Below are positions 1 to 5,267 of a stretch of 6,278 nt of DNA, piece after piece (position 1 is the first letter of the stretch; every line of letters starts with the position of its first letter). The notes beneath the pieces were generated by a model that was not told the DNA's origin, searched no databases, and saw only the letters and a program-made list of their open reading frames with translations. This DNA comes from Pseudomonadota bacterium (GTDB lineage: Bacteria > Pseudomonadota > Gammaproteobacteria > Burkholderiales > Burkholderiaceae_E), in assembly GCA_023389175.1 (NCBI GenBank), contig JAEWEW010000050.1:1-6278 (forward strand), given 5' to 3'. The translations under genes were made by a program, and so were the position numbers.

Positions 1-47
1 GCGGCCTTCCGCGCGGGGCCGACGGCGCCATCACGGGCAACGGAGCC

Positions 48-695
48 ATGGCATCTCACGCAGACACACGTCAGGGTATCGGCAGCTCTCCTTCGGGCCT
101 TCCCGGTGGCGGCGTCCCGCACGACGACGAACCGACCTCCTTCATCAAGACGCCGCGACAGCTGATCTTGGTGGTGATCCTCGGTTTCGCGATACCGATC
201 GTGCTGATCGTGCTGCTTTCCACCTTCGTGCAGACGAGCTCGCGCGTCGGTGCCGGCTCGGATTCCATGGCGCCCGAGGCGATCGAGGCGCGCATCCGGC
301 CGGTGGCGGGCTTCGAGCTTGCCGAGGGGGGCGGCGCGACGGCCGAGCGCTCCGGAGCGGAGGTCTACAAGACGGTCTGTGCAGCCTGCCATGAAGCCGG
401 CGTCGCCGGGGCACCCAAGCATGGGGACAAGGGCGCCTGGGCCGCCCGCATCAATCAGGGGCTGGAGACGCTGGTGGCGTCTGCGTTGAAGGGCAAGGGC
501 GCGATGCCGCCGCAGGGTGGCGGCCAGTACTCGGATCTCGAGATCACCAAGGCGGTGGTCTACATGGCCAACGACGCTGGCGCGAGCTTCGAGGAGCCGA
601 AGGGCGAGGGCGGCGAGGCCAAGGGCGAAGGCGGCGAGGCCAAGCCTGCCGAGGGCCAGGGCGACGCCGCGGCCGCCAAGCCGGCCGGCAACTGA
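48..695 (+). CDS. Membrane-anchored c5-type monohaem cytochrome c
   Basis: This is a 215-residue electron carrier of the cytochrome c5 group in the class I cytochrome c superfamily. Residues 1-38 are hydrophilic and carry K34 and R37 just before one hydrophobic segment (about 39-60), which reads as an uncleaved signal anchor with the haem domain in the periplasm. The haem-binding CAACH motif covers 111-115 (C111, C114, H115), and M153 in GAMPP is the expected axial ligand. The GAPKHGD stretch, W131 and the late AVVYM helix fit the c5 family. Residues 182-215 form a Gly/Glu/Ala/Lys-rich low-complexity tail containing a duplicated KGEGGEA. Such proteins typically pass electrons to terminal oxidases or denitrification reductases; the partner here is unknown. 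The gene converges on rep. ATG 48 fits the expected N-terminus, but the GGAG at 42-45 is only 2 nt away and the frame stays open to the window edge, so the start is not fully fixed. Confidence 0.93.
   Translation: MASHADTRQGIGSSPSGLPGGGVPHDDEPTSFIKTPRQLILVVILGFAIPIVLIVLLSTFVQTSSRVGAGSDSMAPEAIEARIRPVAGFELAEGGGATAERSGAEVYKTVCAACHEAGVAGAPKHGDKGAWAARINQGLETLVASALKGKGAMPPQGGGQYSDLEITKAVVYMANDAGASFEEPKGEGGEAKGEGGEAKPAEGQGDAAAAKPAGN
600..641 (+). repeat. Two-copy 21-bp tandem repeat in the cytochrome tail
   Basis: Two adjacent 21-nt copies (600-620 and 621-641) differ at one base (GAG versus GAA) and each encodes KGEGGEA. The near identity at DNA level points to a recent in-frame duplication by slippage. 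It lies outside the haem fold, so copy-number change should be tolerated. Confidence 0.85.
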
Positions 696-705
696 CGGCG
701 CTGCC

Positions 706-778
706 GGCAAGGACTGGCAAGGACTGGCAAGGACCGGCAAGGGGCCGGCAAGGGGCTGGCAAGGGGCTGGCAGGGGTC
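706..778. repeat. Seven-unit 10/11-bp tandem repeat (GGCAAGGACT-like)
   Basis: Consecutive units start at 706, 716, 726, 736, 747, 758 and 769. The first three are 10 bp (GGCAAGGACT, GGCAAGGACT, GGCAAGGACC), the next three are 11 bp (GGCAAGGGGCC, then two GGCAAGGGGCT), and the last is a degenerate 10-mer (GGCAGGGGTC). A stray GGCAAGG recurs at 786-792. The array starts 11 bp after the cytochrome stop codon and lies between convergent genes. It has no spacers, so it is not a CRISPR array. The reading frames crossing it give only repetitive peptide. The mean period, about 10.4 bp, is close to one DNA helical turn. Confidence 0.9.
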
Positions 779-803
779 GGCCGCTGGCAAGGCGGTGCGG
801 CCG
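778..803. terminator. Candidate bidirectional hairpin between cytochrome and rep
   Basis: CGGCCGC at 778-784 pairs with GCGGCCG at 797-803, giving a 7-bp all-GC stem with a 12-nt loop. An alternative fold pairs GGTCG (775-779) with CGACC (809-813) around a shorter inner stem. The right arm lies within a NotI-type palindrome (797-804). It sits where the cytochrome (plus) and rep (minus) transcripts meet, so a termination or 3'-end-stabilising role is plausible. No T-tract follows on either strand, so it is not a textbook intrinsic terminator; Rho-dependent ending is equally possible. Confidence 0.35.
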
Positions 804-822
804 CTCCGCGACCGGCTGCAGG

Positions 823-2868
823 TCAGACCTTTCCGAACATCTCCCGAAGCGCCGCCAGGCGCTTCTTGGCATCGTCCGCGGATACCAGCCGGCTTCCGGT
901 GCCGGCCGCATCCAGCGCCATCTCGCCGATGAACCGCGATGGCTGGCACTCGGTCAGCGCCCGGGCACGTCGTCGCTGGCGACACCAGCTGATAGTGAGT
1001 GACCGCTTCGCGCGAGTGATCGCGACATACATCAGGCGGCGCTCCTCCTCCAGCCGCTCTTCCTGCAGCCGATCCAGGTCCACCGCCGACTCCGGCGCAT
1101 AGCCGCGTTCCGCCGCATCCTCGTCCTCCCGGCCGGCATGGGGCAGCAGCCCTTCCTCCACGCCAACCAGGAACACATGCGGATACTCCAGCCCCTTGGC
1201 CGCATGGATGGTGGAAAGGCGCACCGCATCGCCATCGCTGTCGCGGCCTTCCAGCCGCGTGATCAGCGAGATGCGTTGTGCCATGTCCACCAGCGTGACC
1301 GGGGTGGCGGACGAGTCGTCCTCGGCCTGGCGGGCGATCCAGTCGCAGAAGTCCGAGACGTTCTGCCAGCGGCTGGTGGCGCTGCGCTCGTCGCCCTGCT
1401 CGGCCAGATGGCCCTGGTAGTCGATCGCCTTCACCAAATCGGTCAGCACCGCCGCGGCCGGCTCGCGGCTCGCGCGCCAGCCGATCCGGTTGATGAAGTC
1501 GCCGAACTCGCGCAGGCAGGCGAGCTGGCGCTCGGCGATGCGCCCGTCCAGCCCGGCCTCGAACACCGCCTGGAACAGGCTGATCTCGCGCCCGCCGGCG
1601 TACTCGCCGAGCGTCTTGAGGGTCTGGGCGCCGATGCCGCGGCGCGGGGTGGTGGCGGCACGGATGAACGCGGGGTCGTCTTCGTCGTTGGCAAGCAGGC
1701 GCAGGTAGGCGCACAGGTCCTTGATCTCCGCCTTGTCGAAGAAGGACTGGCCGCCGGACAGCTGGTAGGGAATGCGCTCCTTGCGCAGCATCTGCTCGAT
1801 CACCCGCGCCTGGTGGTTGCCGCGGTAGAGGATGGCATAGTCGGACCAGGCGCTGCGCCGCTCGAACCGCGCGGCCGACAGTCGCATCACCACGGTCTCG
1901 GCCTCATGCTCGTCGTCGTCGCAGACCAGCACCTTGACCGGATCGCCGACCCCCAGCGCGGACCAGAGGCGCTTGGCGTGGAGCTTCGGGTTGTGCTCGA
2001 TCAGGGCGTTGGCGGCCGTCAGGATGGTGCGGCTCGACCGGTAGTTCTGCTCCAGCTTGATCACCTTGAGGCCGGGGTAGTCCTGGCCGAGGCGGCGCAG
2101 GTTCTCCAGGGTCGCGCCGCGCCAGCCGTAGATGGACTGGTCGTCGTCGCCGACCGCGGTGAAGGCATGCCGGTGGCCCACCAGCAGGCGCAGCAGTTGG
2201 TACTGGGCCGCATTGGTGTCCTGGTATTCGTCGACGAGGAAGTAGCGCAGGCGCTCGCGCCACAGCTCGGCGCTGGCTGCATCTTCCTGGAGGAGCCGCA
2301 GGGGCAGGCGGATCAGGTCGTCGAAGTCGACCGCCTGGTAGCCCTCCAGCGTGGCCTGGTAGTCGCGGAAGGCACGGGCGAGGCGCAGCTCGTGCTCGCC
2401 GCGGGCGGCGCGCAGGGCGGCGTCGGGCTCCACCAGCGCGTTCTTCCACAGCGAGATGCGCGCCGCCGCCGTCCGCACGAAGCGCCGATCGGTGGTGGCC
2501 AGCAGTTGCGCGAGCAGGTTGCCGCAATCGTCGGCATCGAAGATGGAGAAGGACGGCTTCAGCCCGACCGCCTTGCCGCTCGCCCGCAGGATGCGCATGC
2601 CGAGCGAATGGAACGTGCAGATGGTCGGGCGGTCTGCGGCGGGGACGCGCACCGTTGCGGCGAAGCGCTCGGCCATCTCGCTCGCCGCCTTGTTGGTGAA
2701 GGTGATGGCGGCGATCGCGCGAGAGGCAAAGCCGGCATCGATCAGGTGCGCAAGCTTGGCGGTGATGACCCGCGTCTTGCCGGAGCCTGCGCCGGCGATG
2801 ACCAGGCAGGGGCCGTCGAGGTAACGGACCGCGTCGGCCTGCGCGGGATTGAGCTCCGACAGCTTCAT
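823..2868 (-). CDS. rep: ATP-dependent DNA helicase Rep (UvrD/Rep family)
   Basis: This 681-residue superfamily 1A 3'-5' helicase strips proteins ahead of replication forks and helps restart stalled ones; E. coli Rep is 673 residues by recollection. The Q-motif is LNPAQ (6-10, Q10) and Walker A is AGAGSGKT (25-32). Motif Ia is TFTNKAASEM (56-65) and motif II is LVDEYQDTN (211-219). Motif III is DDDQSIYGWRG (241-251), motif IV is LEQNYRSS (272-279), motif V begins LSTIHAAKGLEY at 551, and motif VI is YVAITRAKR (614-622). The N-terminal CTFHSLG and FSIFDADD segments resemble Rep more than UvrD or PcrA. A Glu/Asp-rich stretch (about 578-607) between motifs V and VI is longer than in E. coli Rep. 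The chosen ATG overlaps the priA stop as TGATG and begins exactly at the conserved N-terminus. An in-frame ATG at 2991 would add 41 unrelated residues encoded within priA. No strong ribosome site precedes the start, so translational coupling to priA is likely. Confidence 0.96.
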   Translation of the reverse strand: MKLSELNPAQADAVRYLDGPCLVIAGAGSGKTRVITAKLAHLIDAGFASRAIAAITFTNKAASEMAERFAATVRVPAADRPTICTFHSLGMRILRASGKAVGLKPSFSIFDADDCGNLLAQLLATTDRRFVRTAAARISLWKNALVEPDAALRAARGEHELRLARAFRDYQATLEGYQAVDFDDLIRLPLRLLQEDAASAELWRERLRYFLVDEYQDTNAAQYQLLRLLVGHRHAFTAVGDDDQSIYGWRGATLENLRRLGQDYPGLKVIKLEQNYRSSRTILTAANALIEHNPKLHAKRLWSALGVGDPVKVLVCDDDEHEAETVVMRLSAARFERRSAWSDYAILYRGNHQARVIEQMLRKERIPYQLSGGQSFFDKAEIKDLCAYLRLLANDEDDPAFIRAATTPRRGIGAQTLKTLGEYAGGREISLFQAVFEAGLDGRIAERQLACLREFGDFINRIGWRASREPAAAVLTDLVKAIDYQGHLAEQGDERSATSRWQNVSDFCDWIARQAEDDSSATPVTLVDMAQRISLITRLEGRDSDGDAVRLSTIHAAKGLEYPHVFLVGVEEGLLPHAGREDEDAAERGYAPESAVDLDRLQEERLEEERRLMYVAITRAKRSLTISWCRQRRRARALTECQPSRFIGEMALDAAGTGSRLVSADDAKKRLAALREMFGKV

Positions 2869-5000
2869 CAGATCTCGATCGGGTCGATCACCAGTTGCCA
2901 GCGGATACTGCCGGTGACCTCCGCGGCGATCGCCTCCAGTCGGCCGCGCAGGGCGGCGAGCTGGCGATGCAGCGGCTTGCGCGCACCGCACTCGACCAGC
3001 AGCTGGGCACGCGAGACATCCCGCAGGCGAGCCAGCGGCATCGGCACCGGATCGCAGACTGTCAGGTTTTGAGCCTCATCCAGCGAAAGCAAGTGCTCAC
3101 GTGCGCGATCCAGGAAGGCCAGCGCCGCCTCCGGCTTGCGTGCCTGCGCGAGCAGCAACGCCTGGTGGGCGAAGGGCGGAAAGCCTGCCGCCTTGCGCGC
3201 GGCGAGCTCCCGCTCGGCGAAGCCCTCGTAGTCGTGAGCTGCCAGGCTCGCAAAGAGCGGGTGCTCGGGATAGCGGGTCTGGATCAGCGTGGAGGCTCCC
3301 GCCGACTGGTGGCGCCCTGCCCGCCCGGCGACCTGCATCAGGGTGGCGAACAGCCGTTCAGGGGCCCGGAAATCCGCGGCGAATAGCCCTGCATCGGCGT
3401 CCACCACCACGACCAGCGTCAGGCGGGTGAAGTCATGCCCCTTCGCGAGCATCTGGGTGCCGACCAGGAGGTCGGTGTCGCCGGCATGGGCGGCGGCAAG
3501 GAAGCGCTCGGTCGCGCCCCGGCGGCGTGCCACGTCGCGGTCCAGGCGGCCGATGCGCGCGGCCGGGAAGAGGCGGGCGAGGCCTTCCTCCAGGCGCTGG
3601 GTGCCGCGCCCGAGCGGTGCGAGATCCTGGTTGCCGCACCCGGGGCAGGCGCGCGGCGCGGGGGTCTCTGCGGCGCAGTGATGGCAGATCAAGCGATAGC
3701 GGGCGGCGCTGGCCTCCAGCCGGTGGAGCACGCGATAGGCGTCGCAGTGGTCACAGCGCGAAAGCCAGCCGCAGGCATCGCAGGCAAGCACTGGCGCGAA
3801 GCCGCGGCGGTTGAGGAAGACGAGCGCCTGCTCGCCCCGGCCGAGCGCCTCCTGGATGGCGGTGATCGCCTGCGCGGTCAGTCCGTGCTCGAGCCGCGCG
3901 GACCGCAGCGGCACCAGGCGCACCGTGGGAAGGCTGCTTGCCACCGCCCGGGACTCGAGCCGCAGGTGGCGGTAGCGACCCTCGCGCATGTTCTGCCAAC
4001 TTTCCAGCGACGGCGTGGCGGAGCCGAGGAGGATCGGGATGCGGGCCATGGCCGCACGCATCACCGCCATGTCGCGTGCGGAGTAGCGGATGCCTTCCTG
4101 CTGCTTGTACGAGGGATCGTGCTCCTCGTCCACCACGATCGCGGCAAGGCGCGGAATGTGGGCGAGCACCGCGAGCCGGGTGCCGAGCACGATTCGCGCC
4201 TCGCCGGTCGCTGCCGCGAGCCAGTGGCTGGCACGGGCCGCATCCGGCATCTCGCTGTGCAGCACCGCAACCGCTTCGTCCGGGAAGCGCCGGCGCAATT
4301 GGGTCAGCAGCGCCGGCGTGAGCCCGATCTCCGGCACCAGCAGCAGGACTTGAGCCCCGGGGTGGCCGTCCAGGAGGTGCCGCAGCCAGCGGACGTAGAC
4401 CTCCGTCTTGCCGCTGCCGGTGATGCCATGAAGCAGCCAGGGCAGCGGCGCCGCATCGCCGGCGGCGGCGCGGAGCGCGTCGAGCACGCGGCGCTGCTCC
4501 TCCGTGGGTGCCTCGGGCGTCGCGGTGGCGGCGAGCGACGTCGCCGCTTCGTCCCTCTCGAAGGCGGCCAGTCGGTCGGCAGCATGCTTGCGGGTCCGGT
4601 CGCTTGGCGCGACCCGCAGGAGCTTCGGCACGCTGCCGAGCGCGAGCTCGGCCGCTTCGCCCTGGTAGTAGGCGGCGGCGGCGCGGATGAAGTCGAGCCA
4701 CTCGCGGGTAAGCGCCGGCAGGCCCGGCACCTGCTGTTCGATGTCGCGGATGCGCGCAGGCGGCAAGTCGCAGCCGGCTGAGGTGGCTTCGACCAGTCCC
4801 ACCCGCCGGGCGCGCCCCCATGGCACGACGACCCAACGACCGACGAGCGGCGCCGCCGCCTCCCTCCCATCGTCCGGGCATGCCCATTGCTGCGTCGCAG
4901 GCACCCGGTAGGCGTAGCTTCCGGCCAACGGTCCGTCGAGAAGTACTTGCGCGAAGCCGTGCAGTGCCGTCCCCTCTCTTAAAGTGGTTCGGAAGAACAT
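2868..5000 (-). CDS. priA: Primosomal protein N' (replication restart helicase PriA)
   Basis: This 710-residue protein (E. coli PriA is 732) recognises abandoned forks and D-loops and starts reloading of DnaB. The N-terminal DNA-binding region carries AQVLLDGPLAGSYAYRVP (17-34), the counterpart of the 3'-end-binding start of PriA. The helicase core has Walker A GITGSGKT (192-199, K198), PEIGLTP (223-229), the Walker B box DEEH (291-294), GSATPSLESW (326-335), GTQMLAKGHDF (514-524) and QVAGRAGR (556-563). Eight zinc-ligand cysteines sit at 407, 410, 416, 419, 439, 442, 452 and 455, with spacing identical to E. coli PriA as I recall it. The gene appears intact and reads into rep with a TGATG overlap. 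The upstream gap to hemE (267 bp) suggests its own promoter. ATG 5000 is the only canonical start compatible with the conserved N-terminus, but a CTG at 4962-4964 may be the true start (see findings). Confidence 0.96.
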   Translation of the reverse strand: MFFRTTLREGTALHGFAQVLLDGPLAGSYAYRVPATQQWACPDDGREAAAPLVGRWVVVPWGRARRVGLVEATSAGCDLPPARIRDIEQQVPGLPALTREWLDFIRAAAAYYQGEAAELALGSVPKLLRVAPSDRTRKHAADRLAAFERDEAATSLAATATPEAPTEEQRRVLDALRAAAGDAAPLPWLLHGITGSGKTEVYVRWLRHLLDGHPGAQVLLLVPEIGLTPALLTQLRRRFPDEAVAVLHSEMPDAARASHWLAAATGEARIVLGTRLAVLAHIPRLAAIVVDEEHDPSYKQQEGIRYSARDMAVMRAAMARIPILLGSATPSLESWQNMREGRYRHLRLESRAVASSLPTVRLVPLRSARLEHGLTAQAITAIQEALGRGEQALVFLNRRGFAPVLACDACGWLSRCDHCDAYRVLHRLEASAARYRLICHHCAAETPAPRACPGCGNQDLAPLGRGTQRLEEGLARLFPAARIGRLDRDVARRRGATERFLAAAHAGDTDLLVGTQMLAKGHDFTRLTLVVVVDADAGLFAADFRAPERLFATLMQVAGRAGRHQSAGASTLIQTRYPEHPLFASLAAHDYEGFAERELAARKAAGFPPFAHQALLLAQARKPEAALAFLDRAREHLLSLDEAQNLTVCDPVPMPLARLRDVSRAQLLVECGARKPLHRQLAALRGRLEAIAAEVTGSIRWQLVIDPIEI
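4962..4980 (-). promoter_or_regulatory. Shine-Dalgarno-like site before a possible CTG start of priA
   Basis: On the minus strand, AAGAGAGGGG (4980-4971) contains GAGG at 4976-4973, 8 nt before an in-frame CTG (4964-4962, codon 13 of the annotated frame). No comparable purine-rich site precedes the ATG at 5000, whose upstream bases read GGTTGCCGG. Starting at the CTG would give a 698-residue PriA whose first conserved residues sit as close to the N-terminus as in E. coli PriA. The site decides between two starts; CTG starts are rare, so this is tentative. Confidence 0.4.
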
Positions 5001-5048
5001 CCGGCAACCACTGGACTTTCCACGGGTTTTCCAGTTCTACACAAAATC

Positions 5049-5057
5049 TGTGGATAA
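5049..5057 (-). promoter_or_regulatory. Perfect DnaA box TTATCCACA
   Basis: The minus strand reads TTATCCACA, the high-affinity form of the DnaA consensus TTATNCACA. It lies 49 bp upstream of the priA ATG and probably inside the transcribed leader. A one-mismatch box on the opposite strand (TTCTACACA, 5035-5043) and a two-mismatch copy (5061-5069) flank it. DnaA could repress or tune priA-rep here; binding itself is inferred. Confidence 0.6.
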
Positions 5058-5126
5058 ACGTGTGCAAATCCGCCGGAAACCGCCCGCGAAGGCCCGTAAT
5101 TAGGCGCCTCGCGATGGTTTGCCCAC

Positions 5127-5153
5127 ATTTTTGTCATAATTACGTCCTGTCAA
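5127..5153 (-). promoter_or_regulatory. Tentative sigma70-like promoter for priA-rep
   Basis: The minus strand has a perfect -35 hexamer TTGACA (5153-5148). The best -10 nearby is AAAAAT (5132-5127), four of six matches at a short 15-bp spacing. A competing pair is TTCTGA (5220-5215) and CATAAT (5197-5192) at an ideal 17-bp spacing but with a poor -35. Either would give priA a leader of more than 100 nt that includes the DnaA box at 5049-5057. The start site is not established. Confidence 0.3.
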
Positions 5154-5199
5154 ATCAATGACTTAGGACGACCGGTCGGCCAGCCCGCCGAATTATGAC
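5133..5199. repeat. Widely spaced 9-bp inverted repeat GTCATAATT / AATTATGAC
   Basis: GTCATAATT at 5133-5141 is repeated perfectly in inverted form as AATTATGAC at 5191-5199, with 49 bp between the arms. The arms enclose the 5143-5170 stem-loop and the GACCGGTC palindrome at 5170-5177. Each arm contains CATAAT, a near-consensus -10 hexamer, one on each strand. The arms could be paired protein-binding half-sites or the base of a cruciform. Confidence 0.6.
5143..5170. repeat. Stem-loop overlapping the TTGACA hexamer
   Basis: CGTCCT (5143-5148) pairs with AGGACG (5165-5170), and directly inside it GTCA (5149-5152) pairs with TGAC (5159-5162). This makes a 10-bp stem interrupted by a 2-nt TT bulge, with a 6-nt loop AATCAA. 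The left arm overlaps the TTGACA hexamer, so the symmetry could be an operator rather than an RNA structure. No T-run follows in either direction that would make it a standard terminator for hemE. Confidence 0.55.
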
Positions 5200-5223
5200 G
5201 GTTGCTGCACCCGCTCAGAAATT

Positions 5224-5232
5224 TGTGCATAA
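5224..5232 (-). promoter_or_regulatory. Second perfect DnaA box TTATGCACA
   Basis: The minus strand reads TTATGCACA, matching TTATNCACA, 35 bp downstream of the hemE stop codon. It has the same orientation as the box at 5049-5057, 175 bp away. It lies upstream of the promoter-like hexamers, so it could act as an upstream regulatory site. Confidence 0.5.
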
Positions 5233-5267
5233 GTCAATCGACCACCAAGTGAAAAGTGAGGGTGCAC

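Larger units (their letters stand above)
5001..5267. other. hemE-priA intergenic regulatory region
   Basis: This 267-bp gap separates two genes of the same orientation and contains no credible open reading frame. It is visibly richer in A and T than the surrounding coding DNA, notably at 5125-5165. It holds two perfect DnaA-box matches, two weaker ones (TTCTACACA at 5035-5043, one mismatch; TGTGCAAAT at 5061-5069, two mismatches), a stem-loop, a widely spaced 9-bp inverted repeat, the 8-bp palindrome GACCGGTC (5170-5177), and promoter-like hexamers pointing toward priA. No clear intrinsic terminator with a T-tract follows hemE, so some read-through into priA-rep is possible. Confidence 0.7.

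Noticed and set aside
706..778. CRISPR array
   Set aside because: Units are 10-11 bp, directly abutting and without spacers; no cas gene is present.
2871..2889. Three GATC sites in 19 bp at the priA-rep junction, possible Dam/SeqA-type control
   Set aside because: They follow from the codons of the PriA C-terminus (IDPIEI), and Dam methylation is not expected in most betaproteobacteria.
2869..2991. N-terminal extension of rep to an upstream ATG at 2991
   Set aside because: The added 41 residues are Arg/Pro/Ala-rich, lie inside priA and precede the exact Rep family N-terminus.
1138..3072. 644-codon open frame on the plus strand, antisense to rep and the end of priA
   Set aside because: Its composition (Gly/Ala/Val/Leu/Arg/Gln-rich, no recognisable motif) is that of the complement of a GC-rich coding strand, and rep on the other strand has all helicase motifs.
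3435..4781. 448-codon plus-strand open frame antisense to priA
   Set aside because: Same GC-rich shadow effect; it has no domain and lies wholly opposite PriA motifs.
3751..5067. 438-codon minus-strand frame overlapping priA
   Set aside because: Arg/Pro/Ala-rich alternate frame of priA with no family features; priA itself is complete.
5001..5267. Full chromosomal origin of replication
   Set aside because: Only two perfect DnaA boxes, far apart, and no obvious repeat-type unwinding element; dnaA, dnaN, rpmH and gidA are not in view. Retained only as a DnaA-binding candidate.
5251..5267. hemE terminator formed by CACC/GGTG just after the stop
   Set aside because: Only 4 bp pair and no T-tract follows; the region mainly shows a short direct repeat AAGTGA/AAAGTGA.
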